A DNA stretch of 64,000 nt from CAZGCA01 sp964524145 (GTDB lineage: Bacteria; Hydrogenedentota; CAZGCA01). The notes beneath the pieces were generated by a model, which did not search any database, was not told the origin of the DNA, and was given only the letters and a program-made list of their open reading frames with translations. The stretch lies in assembly GCA_964524145.1 (NCBI GenBank), contig CAZGCA010000027.1, positions 1 through 64,000 of the forward strand, written 5' to 3'. The position numbers and the translations under genes are program-made. This document shows positions 34,604-43,645 of the stretch, one piece after another. Within the stretch, counting starts at the first letter, position 1, and each line of letters opens with the position of its first letter.

Positions 34604-35656
34604 ATGGCTGTGAAACTGCCACCCCAAGTAGAGAGTCTATTCAACGAGGCGTTGGAGCGCGGCGCAAGCGATGTGTTTCTGCTTCCCGGAGAGCCGCCGA
34701 CTATGCGGGTGAACGGGCTGATCGAGCGCACGGACGCGGATCCGCTCTCAGCCGAGGAGCTTCGTAGCATCGCCGCCGCCATGATCGGGGAGGAAGACCT
34801 CGAGAAGATCGGCAGGGAAGTGGGAGAAATAACCCGTTGGTGCGGTGTGATGGGAGTGGTCAATGCAACCCTCTCCGTTGCCCGTGCTCACGGTGACTAC
34901 ACCATTGTCTTTGGTCTCAACCCGCCGGTGATCGTCGACGTAAAGCGAGCGCAAATCCCAGAGGCAATGCTCGAAGCGGCGTGCTCAGGTGCTGGACTGG
35001 TTGTGTTCTCAGGCTTGGCAGGTTCAGGCAAAACCACAAGTCTCTTGAGCGTTGTTGACTACGTCAACACCCAGATCCCATGCCATATCTGCACGGTGGA
35101 GAATCCCATCCACGTACACATCACCGCCAAGAAAGCGCTGGTGCAGCAGCGGGAAGTCGGTGTCGACGTTCCCAACTGCCTCTCGGGAATCCGGGCGGCT
35201 ATGAAACAGGATTTGGACGTTCTTTGTGTCGGCGAGATAACAAGCGTCGAGGAATTGGAGGCCTGTATCACAGCCGCGGAGACAGGTCATCTCGTCGTGA
35301 CACAGTTGCATGCGCCAACACCGGAAGCCGCCATCCAGCGGATCATAGATGTGTTCCCGGATGACCTGCGCGAGGTGTCGCGCAAGGCGCTGGCGAGCGT
35401 GTTGAAAGGCGTCTCGGCCCAACGGCTCCTTGCGGCAAAAGAGGGGGGCCGGGTGCCAGCGTACGGTGTGCTCATCCCGGACGATGAAATGCGTCTCGCG
35501 ATTGCCGAAGGGCGTGATTTCATGTGTCGCAGAGGCCCGATGCCGGAAGGGTCCCGGACAATGGAGGACGACATCAAAAACCTCCTGCGCCGGGGAATCA
35601 TAAGTGAAGAGGTCGCGAAGGATGCCCTGCACACCACATCACAAGTCGGAGTCTGA
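34604..35656 (+). CDS. PilT-like secretion/retraction ATPase
   Basis: A 350-residue ATPase of the PilT/PilU class. Residues about 1-100 form the N-terminal PAS-like domain (MRVNGLIERTDADPLSAEELRSI). The ATPase domain has Walker A GLAGSGKTTS (about 137-146), an Asp-box-like ICTVENPIHV, a Walker-B-like DLDVLCVGEITSVEELEACITAAETGH and a His-box-like VVTQLHAPTPEAAIQRIIDVFP. Several residues differ from classical PilT: TVEDPIE is TVENPIH and the MRD after Walker B is ITS. It may therefore be a divergent retraction or accessory ATPase. AAGGAG precedes the ATG. No pilus assembly genes are adjacent; the only pilin-like gene is at 62464. Confidence 0.88.
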   Translation: MAVKLPPQVESLFNEALERGASDVFLLPGEPPTMRVNGLIERTDADPLSAEELRSIAAAMIGEEDLEKIGREVGEITRWCGVMGVVNATLSVARAHGDYTIVFGLNPPVIVDVKRAQIPEAMLEAACSGAGLVVFSGLAGSGKTTSLLSVVDYVNTQIPCHICTVENPIHVHITAKKALVQQREVGVDVPNCLSGIRAAMKQDLDVLCVGEITSVEELEACITAAETGHLVVTQLHAPTPEAAIQRIIDVFPDDLREVSRKALASVLKGVSAQRLLAAKEGGRVPAYGVLIPDDEMRLAIAEGRDFMCRRGPMPEGSRTMEDDIKNLLRRGIISEEVAKDALHTTSQVGV

Positions 35657-35728
35657 GGTCTCCCTTTCCTACTGGCCGACGCAGACAACACAACAGGGAC
35701 ATCTTTCTGATCCCCCGGAATTCCTTAA

Positions 35729-36679
35729 TCAGACTGTGTTGATACCGGACAGAACGGCATAGGCTGCCGCGGCGAGAACGAGCGAAATAGCCGGTGTAAG
35801 AAGCCAGCCCACCCCGATGTCGCGCAGGATGTTGAGGCGGATGGATTTAACACCGCGCATCATGCCGATACCCACGATGGCGCCGACTATTCCCTGGCTT
35901 GCGCTTACGGGCACGCCGACGGTGGCGAATATGTGGAGCGAAATCGACATGGCCGACACGGCCACCAGAGCGGTAAAAGCATCCAACTGCATGATGCCGG
36001 AACCCACGGCCAGCATCACCCGTTTGCTGTACGTGGCGACCCCGAGCGTGATGGCAACTCCTCCAACGAGCGCAAGGTGCAGATCGGTGACGCCTGGTAG
36101 TGTGCCGGAAAATATGCCCGTGGCGTTGGCGACGTTGTTTGCGCCCAGAGCGAACGATCCGTACACGCCGACGACGATCAGGCCGCCCCACAGTATCTTG
36201 TCGCGAGTGAGCATGCTTATCGGGGAATACCGTATGACCGCGCCGAGTAGCTTGTAGACGATGCAGGCGAAAAGCATTGCGCCGACCGGTGTGGCGACCC
36301 AGCAGATAACCACTTTCTCGAGCAGCCGCCAGTCCATGTAGCCGGTGGCCAGTCCGATTCCGGTAATCGACCCTACGATTGCCTGTGACGTGCTGATGGG
36401 CAGGCGGAAGATGGTCATCAGCGTCACTGTCACGGCAGCGGAAACGGACGTGATCATCAGTGTTACGGTGGTCTGGTCAGTTAAATGACTCAGCGTGTTG
36501 ATGCCGGCACCGCCCTGGAGAAAGGCGCCTGTCACCACAGCCAGCCCACACAGGACGCACGCCTTGCGGTATGTAATGATGCGCGAAGCGACCGCGGTCC
36601 CGAAGACGTTTGCGGCATCATTTGCGCCCAGCGACCAGCCCAGGAACACACCGCCAAGCAGAGGGGCAGACTCGAGCAT
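35729..36679 (-). CDS. PiT family inorganic phosphate transporter
   Basis: A 316-residue polytopic membrane protein with the two inverted PiT signature repeats: SLGANDAANVFGTAVASR near the N-terminus and FALGANNVANATGIFSG in the second half, with ISTSQAIVGSITGIG and VSASQGIVGAIVGIG as matching partners. About 8-10 membrane helices. It should import phosphate, probably as a metal-phosphate complex with protons or sodium. It starts 2 bases after the stop of the DUF47 gene, a standard pairing in which the PhoU-like protein controls the transporter. Confidence 0.95.
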   Translation of the reverse strand: MLESAPLLGGVFLGWSLGANDAANVFGTAVASRIITYRKACVLCGLAVVTGAFLQGGAGINTLSHLTDQTTVTLMITSVSAAVTVTLMTIFRLPISTSQAIVGSITGIGLATGYMDWRLLEKVVICWVATPVGAMLFACIVYKLLGAVIRYSPISMLTRDKILWGGLIVVGVYGSFALGANNVANATGIFSGTLPGVTDLHLALVGGVAITLGVATYSKRVMLAVGSGIMQLDAFTALVAVSAMSISLHIFATVGVPVSASQGIVGAIVGIGMMRGVKSIRLNILRDIGVGWLLTPAISLVLAAAAYAVLSGINTV

Positions 36680-36681
36680 TT

Positions 36682-37326
36682 TCAGATGTTCCGTTTGGAC
36701 ACGATTATCCGAATGCGGTCGCCGACGTTCTCGGCCCTGTCGCTGATCGAAGCGATGTCTTTTGTCAAATCGCGCAAGAGCAGCTTGTCAAACGGGTCGA
36801 TATCGCTCGAAAAGATGCGTTCGTAAAGATCAAACTCGACGCGGTCGGCTTCGCTTTCGAGTTCGTCAACCTTTCCGGTTGCAGCTGTGGCGTTCGTGAA
36901 GTCGGTGAACAGCTTCGCGGCTGCTTCCAGCATCGAGTCTACACACCTGTGGCAGACGTCGGCCAACTGCAATACTTGCGGAGCCAGCGCGGCCGGGATA
37001 GTCATGTGGTGGGTCCGAACGATATACAAAACCTCCTCCGCTTTGTTGGGCACCTTGTCGATTGCTTCCAGAAGCCCCAGGATATCGCCGCGCGACTCGG
37101 GAAACACTGATTTGCTGTACATCATCACCTCGATCTCGCGGCGGATATCGTCGGCCTGACTTTCGATTCCATGAACAGAAAGGTAGTTCTCGAGCAACTC
37201 GTCGCGGTCGCTGGTCTCACAGTACGATTCTATGGCGTTGTGGAACCCGGCGACACAGTCGGCAACCTTCTCGCGGTACTGCGCCAACTGGGACTCGATC
37301 TTCTTCTGGCGGCTTACGAAGAACAT
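36682..37326 (-). CDS. DUF47/TIGR00153 PhoU-like protein
   Basis: A 214-residue all-helical cytoplasmic protein of the DUF47 family: FFVSRQKKIESQLAQYREKVADCVAGFHNAIESY at the start, IRREIEVMMYSKSVFPESRGDILGLLEAIDKVPNKAEEVLYIV in the middle and KLLLRDLTKDIASISDRAENVGDRIRIIVSKR at the end, matching the PhoU-like fold with conserved metal-binding acids. It is the first gene of a two-gene unit with the PiT transporter and probably modulates it. ATG at 37326; a promoter lies 54-82 bases upstream. Confidence 0.93.
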   Translation of the reverse strand: MFFVSRQKKIESQLAQYREKVADCVAGFHNAIESYCETSDRDELLENYLSVHGIESQADDIRREIEVMMYSKSVFPESRGDILGLLEAIDKVPNKAEEVLYIVRTHHMTIPAALAPQVLQLADVCHRCVDSMLEAAAKLFTDFTNATAATGKVDELESEADRVEFDLYERIFSSDIDPFDKLLLRDLTKDIASISDRAENVGDRIRIIVSKRNI

Positions 37327-37379
37327 TGTCCGCAGTTCCTATAGCAGCAATCCCGTGTCAGTTTCCCCATGTAGCAAAG

Positions 37380-37408
37380 AGTATATCCCTTGTTTGCGCA
37401 GAAAACAA
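37380..37408 (-). promoter_or_regulatory. Promoter of the DUF47-PiT operon
   Basis: On the minus strand, TTGTTT (37403-37408), 17 bases, TATACT (37380-37385), preceding the ATG at 37326 by about 50 bases. No Pho box is recognisable. Confidence 0.6.
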
Positions 37409-37502
37409 TGTGTGCTGATTCTGTGAGAGCCTCCTGCACAATGCGGGCCGAAGCTTCTCCAGCGTGGCGGAATCAACGGGGAATTCACCGCGTGATCTCA
37501 AC

Positions 37503-37823
37503 TCAGTCCCCGATGGACGTATCAGGTCCGCCGTCGACCTCGACGTATGTCCTGGCCCCTCTGGATTTCACCCTGATCGTGCTGATGTCAAAGGTATTCG
37601 GAAGAACTCGCAGGTGAGCGATGTTCCCCATCGGGACCATGAGGACCCTGGTATCTTCGTCTACATCCACTGGCTCCGTCCCGCCTTTGAAAACGACGAG
37701 CCCCTTGCCCTCGACGGTCACCCAGCCCTCCGTGAACTCAAGCACCTTCCCAATAAACACCCACAGTCTCTGTTCGGCGAAGTACCTCCTGAACCTTATC
37801 TTCACAATCTTTCCAGCGACCAT
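37503..37823 (-). CDS. Small hypothetical beta-rich protein
   Basis: A 106-residue protein without signal peptide or membrane helix. Alternating hydrophobic residues (KIVKIRFRRYF, WVFIGKVLEFTEGWVTVEGKGLVVFKGG, TRVLMVPMGNIAHLRVLP) suggest a small SH3- or Sm-like barrel. I do not recognise a family. The ATG at 37823 has an excellent AAGGAGG ribosome site, which argues strongly that it is real. It lies downstream of the protein kinase gene on the same strand, 106 bases away, and may be cotranscribed with it. Confidence 0.75.
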   Translation of the reverse strand: MVAGKIVKIRFRRYFAEQRLWVFIGKVLEFTEGWVTVEGKGLVVFKGGTEPVDVDEDTRVLMVPMGNIAHLRVLPNTFDISTIRVKSRGARTYVEVDGGPDTSIGD

Positions 37824-37929
37824 TTCGCCACCTCCTTTTCACTCGTTCCCAACCCAAAAGACCTTGCGAGCAATAGCCTGTTCGGCAAATCCGAGTTCCG
37901 TCGTCTCAAACCAGACATGATACTACTAC

Positions 37930-38661
37930 TCAGCCGACCGCATCCCATTCGAAGGTATCAAGGTACGCCTGAAGATCGCCGCCCGTTCGAAACCGTTTGC
38001 CAATCAGACTACGCTTCAAACCGCAGCAGATCCGTTTTGCAACTGGCGGCTGTTTGGCATAGTACCTTCTGCCGCCGAGCATGTCGTAGAACACTCGTAT
38101 GAGGTCGCAGACGTCGTCAAAGACCTTCTCACGCGTGTACCGTCCGAGATCGAAGAAATCCATCAACTTCACATCAAAGTGGATACCACGTCGGCGCACA
38201 ATAATGTTGTCTGTGTGTAGATCGCCGTGGTACTCGCGCAACGCGTGCATCTGGGCAACACCGATCGAGATCGCGTGTAGTATATGGAGGGCATCCAGCA
38301 GAGGCAGCCGTTTCCCACGGTGCCTGTCGACAAACTCGCTGAGCAACTCACCATCCACATACTCGGATACGAGGAACGGCACTTTCTGCCTGCGCACCGT
38401 AGTCCAATCCTGATGATGGTATTGGATGATCACAGGACAATGGCGCAGCTTGTGGAGCTTTCTCGCGTAGCGCAGCGCGCCCTTGCCCTTTGGATCGCGA
38501 TCCGGAAAGAAGAGCTTTGCGGCGCGATCGATGCCTGTCGAGACCTCGCGGATTCTGTATACTTCACCTTCGTATCCCTCGCCGAGCAGCCCGAGTACGA
38601 CATACTTGTTCCCCAGCGTTCTACCGGGCCTGAATCCGTAGGACGCAACCTGTCGGCTCAC
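37930..38661 (-). CDS. Single-domain Ser/Thr protein kinase-like protein
   Basis: A 243-residue kinase domain with nothing attached. The glycine loop is LLGEGYEGEVYRI, the ATP-binding Lys is in RAAKLFF, and the catalytic loop is YHGDLHTDNIIV (HGD instead of HRD, as in several bacterial and RIO/lipopolysaccharide kinase groups). The magnesium motif reads MDFFDLGR where DFG is expected. The C-lobe is short. The GTG at 38661 has AGGAGG 8 bases upstream. It may phosphorylate a protein or a small molecule. Its own promoter seems to lie at 38813, giving a leader of about 145 bases with a hairpin. Confidence 0.85.
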   Translation of the reverse strand: MSRQVASYGFRPGRTLGNKYVVLGLLGEGYEGEVYRIREVSTGIDRAAKLFFPDRDPKGKGALRYARKLHKLRHCPVIIQYHHQDWTTVRRQKVPFLVSEYVDGELLSEFVDRHRGKRLPLLDALHILHAISIGVAQMHALREYHGDLHTDNIIVRRRGIHFDVKLMDFFDLGRYTREKVFDDVCDLIRVFYDMLGGRRYYAKQPPVAKRICCGLKRSLIGKRFRTGGDLQAYLDTFEWDAVG

Positions 38662-38711
38662 TCTTCACCTCCTCGTGATGAGTACCGCGTGCCATAGGCG
38701 CTGCCACACGA

Positions 38712-38733
38712 ATGTTCCGTTCGCTTGGAACAT
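38712..38733 (-). promoter_or_regulatory. Leader hairpin upstream of the kinase gene
   Basis: Arms ATGTTCC (38712-38718) and GGAACAT (38727-38733) form a 7-bp stem with an 8-base loop, inside the presumed leader. On the minus strand the unit TGTTCCAAGCG occurs twice in this leader (near 38725 and near 38775). It could be an operator or RNA hairpin; the function is unknown. Nothing else recognisable lies in the 286-base gap 38662-38947. Confidence 0.35.
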
Positions 38734-38812
38734 CACCCTCCCGAGCTGCCAACACCAGCAAACCCGCTTGGAACACAGCCATCCTTCAGAAACGGACTTC
38801 GTTTGCCCCCAT

Positions 38813-38841
38813 AGTCTTGCACGTCCGACGCCTCGTGTCAA
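38813..38841 (-). promoter_or_regulatory. Possible promoter of the kinase gene
   Basis: On the minus strand, a perfect TTGACA (38836-38841) with AAGACT 17 bases later (38813-38818). The -10 box is poor. Confidence 0.35.
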
Positions 38842-38947
38842 TGCAACGTGCCCGTGGCCGCCCCAACTCGATAGGCAGCGGTATGCTCATGCACTGAAAG
38901 GCCGAGGCTTGAACGTCCTTACCTGTGCCCGCGTGACGGTTAGTGAA

Positions 38948-41900
38948 TCACGGCGTGGATAAGTCCGGCACGGGGAGGTAGTCCACGTTGCCGTTGTACA
39001 TCAGTTTGGCGATTGCCCAGAAGCTCTTGCCCGGCCCTTTGGGGACGGTGCCGGCGGTCTTCGGGCTGAGAGCTTTGAGGTTGAACGTCAGGTGCCGGCT
39101 CGATTGGCCGGGCAGGACGAAATCTTGTATGGTGGGAGAGAGTTCGAACAGCTCGTAGCCCTGGACCGGTTCGCCCCATGTTTCGAGCGGCGATGCGATG
39201 CTGACCATCCCCTCGATTGTGTCGTCGTTGTTGTTGGTCAGCGTGACGACGATCTTCGCTCCGCGCCTCGCAACCTGCCATTCGAGCATGCTCGGCGAGC
39301 CGATCTCGAGAACGTCCTGGTAGATCTGTCCGTCGTGCACGAGTCGCGCCTTGACTATGCCGTCCTTCTGGGTGGGGATTCCCTGGCTGTACCGGATAAT
39401 ATGTTCGAACGAGAGGAGCACCTCCGAGATTATCTCGCCGCCCGGCTCGATCTCGTAGGGAACCTCTTCGGGCACCGTGCGCCACCCGCCGGAGGGTATG
39501 AGCTCGACCGTGCCTTCCACGCTCCTGTCTATATAGTTGTTGGTGACCGCGAGTTGCAGCTTGTTGATTGTCACGCCGCTCTGACGTATGTGGGCTCCCG
39601 TGAGGATGTCACCCCTGAGCGAGATGCCCACGGGCGCGTACCCCAGGGGTTCGGCGCCAAGGTTATGCTCCCATTGTTTGGCGTGGTAGACCTCAACCGG
39701 TTCTTTCTCGCGGCCGAGAAGTGCGCCCGCGACCGATCGAGATTTGCCGCGAGGCACGAGCCGCAACGTTTCGATGGCGTTCGGTCCGACCTCGACGCTC
39801 ACACTGCGTCTGTTCCGGTTGATCCTGATCCGGTCACCGTCTTCTTCCAGAAGGTTCGTTCTGCTTGCGCGCAGAAGCGGTCGTGAAAACGTGATCTCGG
39901 CAGATGCGCCGTCGCCGGTGGCGTCGTACAACCGCAGGATAACGCCCTTCTCAAGATCGGCTTCTCTGCCGGAGAGCGATGCGGTAGGGTTGTCGCCGGC
40001 CTTCATGGCGGTCAGCACCAGGTTGTCCGCCGACGTCTTGAGGAAGCTTTTTCTCGCCGGCAACCGTCCGTCGTGACACCTGTCGACTACGGCTACAAGA
40101 GGCGAGTTGTACTCGTATCCGGCACGGTAGGTTTGCGCATCGCGCCAGTTGCCGCGATGCGGGTAGAGCGCGTAATGGAAGACGTGCGTCTTGTGTTCGG
40201 GCACGATGAAGAACGGAAACCTGTCCTTGCCCCACGGCGTACCACCCCACGGCGAGGTGTGCATCAGAAACAGGCAGATGGTGTCGTCCCGCTCGACGGA
40301 GTTGAGCACGTTGCCCCTGTTGAGCAACGCCACACCGTAGTCCTCGACCATTCCGCCCGAGTCGGCCCCGTCGCACTCTTCCGGAAGCCGGATCTCGCCC
40401 GATGCCGAAAATCCGCGGAGCAGCCGCGATACGGCCTTGCGCAAGAAGCCGGCGTTTCTGGCGGATACAACCAGCACGGGCAGCGGTTCCCAATCCTCGG
40501 GCATATCCGCGTCGTGAACGAACAGGAACGAGAACCCGTCGTGACGCAGCCGTTTCCTGTGAGCGTCCAGCACCGACTTCGGGCGTCCCGCAAGCAGCCG
40601 CTTTGTATACTCGTTACGCCCGGCGATGTCCATCGAGATGCGAAACGATGTCGCGAACCGCAGATCGTGGTTGAACGTCTCCCGTGTCGGCAGGCAGGAT
40701 TCCTCCTTCGGCAACCGGGCGCGTCGTTTCTCGTCGCAGTCGTCGTAGAAGTGGGTTACCGGAATACCCTTCTTGATGAAAGACGACTGGATGCGCATGG
40801 CCGCATCTACCGTGCCCGGCGCGTGACCCGTGATGATGTTCGTCATGCCGAGCGCGTACGAACCCTTATCGCCGAACCTGAGCAGCCCGGAATGCGAGAA
40901 GTCAACCCACTGGTAGGCACGCCGTGCGGCGCAGCCCGAAAAATTAAACTCGCAATCCGTGCGGAAATCGAATTTCGATCTGCTACGGCGTTTCACTGTC
41001 GCGCAATACCTGTCCTCGAAGACGGGACAGGCTCCCTCGATGTCCGCGGGAAATGTCACGAGATAGAGATGATGTTCTCCGCGATACTCCTCGAGGTACG
41101 TCGTGAAATCTATACGGCGTACGCCCTTGTACAACGTTATCTCCTGCCGGCGCCGGCAGTCCTTCATCTCGCCGGTGACAACTATCCGCGAGAAGACCGG
41201 CCCTTCATCAACGGCGACATCGCAGACGTAGTCGCGAGAGAAGTGCTTCGGGCCGGTAGTAAAGACCTCCCAGGGCGGACTGTGGCGGTCGGGTTTCTCC
41301 TCGAGCGCGACAAGCTCGTTTGCAGGACCGTCAGCCGGATTGACAAGCTCCTTACGGTTTTGCTTGTCGAAGATGCTCACTATTCCACCGCCAACGCGCC
41401 GGTCGACACGAACACTGAAGAACTCGTTCTCTATTATGTCGCCACGCCGCGACGACGCGCGCGGCACCGTTCCGGCAGCGGGAGTCGCGTAATAGGTCTT
41501 ATAGCCAACCGACGGTACCCTTTCCGCACGGAAGGCGATCTCGAACTCCGCGCCTTTTCCCGATCCGGTCGTTCCGACAACCTGGAACGCGACGTCTCTG
41601 CCACGGTGGTCGCGCAGTGTCATCGAGTCAGGGGCGAACCGTTTCGGGATCTTCGTCCGGACGATATCCGTTCGGGGCCAGTTGAGCCCGTTGAAGACGG
41701 TGATCGCGCGGGCGTTTCGGGCAGGAGCGCTGCGCGATATATTAATCCTGCTCGATATGAACCGGAGCGAGTTGTCTCTCACTTCGGCAGCGAGTTCGAG
41801 GGCCTCGCGATACGCCAACATGATGTCGAGATACCCCCGATCGCAGCACGGGCCGGTGATGCTGTCGTGGTGCTGGTTGAAAAGAATCTGTCGCCATGAT

Positions 41901-42862
41901 TTGTCGAGCGCCTTGTCAGGGTACTCGGCACCGAGCAACGCGGCGATGGTGGCGAACTTCTCGCCGTCCGCGAGCAGGTGTTCCGCAATCCGGTTGGCTA
42001 TCTTGAACTCGATCCGCGAGAGTCCCGTGCCCTGATGGTGATACTCGAAGTCGCGTGCCGTTACGGGTATATCGAGCTTGTTGCGCCTGATCTCCCGAGA
42101 CGCGCGCCGGAACCAATCGGTATGTGCGTGCCCGCTGACGATGACCGAGTGTTTGCCCTCGCGCAACCGGCCACAGCCGCCCGCCATCCAGGCCGTCGGC
42201 GGTTTGAAATCGGTCGCGTCGATACGCAGGTTCGTCGTCAGCCCGCGCGACGTTATCTCCGGGAAAAAGTCGTTGAGAGATTTGGTGAATGTCTCCTCCG
42301 AATCGCAGCGCCAGTCGATGTCGAACCCGTAGTTTGTCCGCTTGAACAGCAGCCGCGTGCCGTCCGGCGAAACGTGCCAGAACACGGCATGACACCCGTA
42401 TATCGGTTTCGACCAGATGCACCCTTTGAACCCCGACTTTGCGCAAATCTGTGCCAGTTGAGCGCAATGGCCGAAGACGTCCCACGGGTTGTATATCTCC
42501 GGCGAGTCGCCCAGAACTCCATTGTGGTACAGCATACCGTAAAGGATGTTCCGCACGATCCCTTCCCCGCTTATGAGGTTCTCCGCCGGCTGGCTGTGCG
42601 AGCCGCCCGTGCCTATCCGCCTCTCGGCAATGAGTCTCTTCAGGTAAGCTCTTCTCTCGGGGTACTCCTCCATATACGGTCGAAGATACGTCAGCTCGTG
42701 GAGGAAGACGCCGTAGAACGGGTCGAACTCGCAAACGGTAAGGTTCTGGTCCAGATCGAGCATGAGCGCGTACGCGTAGTCGCGCTGGTCCTCGAGCCAC
42801 ACCACGTCCGAATGGAATCCGGGCAGCAGATACGTTGTCTTTCTGTCAAGTTTTCTTGTCAT
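38948..42862 (-). CDS. GH38-like alpha-mannosidase family protein
   Basis: A 1304-residue protein of glycoside hydrolase family 38 type. The zinc and catalytic motifs sit where expected: FHSDVVW at residues 16-22 (family HxDxxW), EFDPFYGVFLHELTYLRPYMEEYPE, and PWDVFGHCAQLAQICAKSGFKGCIW, whose Asp is in the position of the nucleophile. The helical middle domain (FNQHHDSITGPCCDRGYLDIMLAYREALE) and the long beta-rich C-terminal part (about 390-1100) also match. The last 200 residues add Ig-like modules. No signal peptide, so it probably works in the cytoplasm on mannosyl or related glycosides. It is longer than usual (about 850-1050). ATG at 42862 with GGAGAG upstream. Confidence 0.85.
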   Translation of the reverse strand: MTRKLDRKTTYLLPGFHSDVVWLEDQRDYAYALMLDLDQNLTVCEFDPFYGVFLHELTYLRPYMEEYPERRAYLKRLIAERRIGTGGSHSQPAENLISGEGIVRNILYGMLYHNGVLGDSPEIYNPWDVFGHCAQLAQICAKSGFKGCIWSKPIYGCHAVFWHVSPDGTRLLFKRTNYGFDIDWRCDSEETFTKSLNDFFPEITSRGLTTNLRIDATDFKPPTAWMAGGCGRLREGKHSVIVSGHAHTDWFRRASREIRRNKLDIPVTARDFEYHHQGTGLSRIEFKIANRIAEHLLADGEKFATIAALLGAEYPDKALDKSWRQILFNQHHDSITGPCCDRGYLDIMLAYREALELAAEVRDNSLRFISSRINISRSAPARNARAITVFNGLNWPRTDIVRTKIPKRFAPDSMTLRDHRGRDVAFQVVGTTGSGKGAEFEIAFRAERVPSVGYKTYYATPAAGTVPRASSRRGDIIENEFFSVRVDRRVGGGIVSIFDKQNRKELVNPADGPANELVALEEKPDRHSPPWEVFTTGPKHFSRDYVCDVAVDEGPVFSRIVVTGEMKDCRRRQEITLYKGVRRIDFTTYLEEYRGEHHLYLVTFPADIEGACPVFEDRYCATVKRRSRSKFDFRTDCEFNFSGCAARRAYQWVDFSHSGLLRFGDKGSYALGMTNIITGHAPGTVDAAMRIQSSFIKKGIPVTHFYDDCDEKRRARLPKEESCLPTRETFNHDLRFATSFRISMDIAGRNEYTKRLLAGRPKSVLDAHRKRLRHDGFSFLFVHDADMPEDWEPLPVLVVSARNAGFLRKAVSRLLRGFSASGEIRLPEECDGADSGGMVEDYGVALLNRGNVLNSVERDDTICLFLMHTSPWGGTPWGKDRFPFFIVPEHKTHVFHYALYPHRGNWRDAQTYRAGYEYNSPLVAVVDRCHDGRLPARKSFLKTSADNLVLTAMKAGDNPTASLSGREADLEKGVILRLYDATGDGASAEITFSRPLLRASRTNLLEEDGDRIRINRNRRSVSVEVGPNAIETLRLVPRGKSRSVAGALLGREKEPVEVYHAKQWEHNLGAEPLGYAPVGISLRGDILTGAHIRQSGVTINKLQLAVTNNYIDRSVEGTVELIPSGGWRTVPEEVPYEIEPGGEIISEVLLSFEHIIRYSQGIPTQKDGIVKARLVHDGQIYQDVLEIGSPSMLEWQVARRGAKIVVTLTNNNDDTIEGMVSIASPLETWGEPVQGYELFELSPTIQDFVLPGQSSRHLTFNLKALSPKTAGTVPKGPGKSFWAIAKLMYNGNVDYLPVPDLSTP

Positions 42863-43011
42863 GGTTCGCGCTGGCTCTCCTTGATCATCGATTCCTCATG
42901 CGGGGACAACAGCACGCCGGGGCCGTCAGCATTGGGATACGGACACCATGGCATGAAGCACGCTGTCGTGAACGGGTGGCCGTGCCTCTATACAAGCAGC
43001 GCCACAGACTA

Positions 43012-43425
43012 TCACACCAGCGAGTCGATCCTCCGATCCCGTTTGAGCATCCGGTAACTCTTCCTGATGCTGGATGCGTACCTGCTGCGGGGATACTTCC
43101 TGAGGAAGCGTTCCCAGGTTTCGGCCATCTGGTCGTCATCATCAAGTGAGAACCAGCAAAGCCCCACCTGGCAGAGCGCCTCCTCGGCCTCGGAGCTATC
43201 GGGGAAGTTGGCAACCAACATTTCGAAGACGACGACCGCCTCAAGGTACTCGCGCTTTGCGACAAGCGCGCTTCCAACATCCATCATTAGTCCAGGGTCG
43301 ATCGCATGGCGGGCGGGGAATCCGGACGGTACGTGCCTGGGTTGCTCGATACGAAACCTCACGCTAACGAGCAAGGCCACAAGAACAACTAACAACAGCA
43401 CGGATGCAACCTGCTGGTGTTTCAC
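43012..43425 (-). CDS. Small membrane-anchored TPR/BamD-like protein
   Basis: A 137-residue protein: an N-terminal membrane helix (VASVLLLVVLVALLVSVRF), then about 80 residues of TPR-like helices (VGSALVAKREYLEAVVVFEMLVANFPDSSEAEEALCQVGLCWFSLDDDDQMAETWERFLRKYPRSRYASSIRKSY), similar in spacing to the YbgF/BamD repeats that end in FPDS and YPxSxYA. The GTG start (43425) overlaps the stop of the 70-residue gene before it (GTGA). It probably serves as a scaffold at the inner membrane; no partner is evident except the adjoining HDOD-led unit. Confidence 0.75.
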   Translation of the reverse strand: MKHQQVASVLLLVVLVALLVSVRFRIEQPRHVPSGFPARHAIDPGLMMDVGSALVAKREYLEAVVVFEMLVANFPDSSEAEEALCQVGLCWFSLDDDDQMAETWERFLRKYPRSRYASSIRKSYRMLKRDRRIDSLV

Positions 43426-43634
43426 TCGGCAGCTTCTCCCTGGCCGGCCTCGCTGTCAACGCTATCACCGGACGGCGTCTCTTCCCCGTTCTCTTCGTCC
43501 CGGCCGGCAAAGGATTGAAGTGTCTCCTTGACCCGAAGGTTTTCGCGGTCCATCTGCTCGATAGCGCGCCCGAGGGTCTCGTCGATCTCTTCAAACTTGC
43601 GCGGCCGCTTGATAATGGGGACTTTCTTACTCAT
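43422..43634 (-). CDS. Short charged hypothetical protein
   Basis: A 70-residue, mostly helical and acidic protein (KFEEIDETLGRAIEQMDRENLRVKETLQSF followed by a Glu/Gly/Ser-rich tail). I recognise no family. It is supported by position: it starts 11 bases after the HDOD gene and its stop overlaps the next start by 4 bases, so the three genes look like one operon. The N-terminal half could form a short coiled coil. Confidence 0.6.
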   Translation of the reverse strand: MSKKVPIIKRPRKFEEIDETLGRAIEQMDRENLRVKETLQSFAGRDEENGEETPSGDSVDSEAGQGEAAE

Positions 43635-43645
43635 AGCCTGTCCAT

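Noticed and set aside
40073..41899. Long plus-strand frame opposite the GH38 gene
   Set aside because: Shadow of the opposite strand; the GH38 motifs decide the coding strand.
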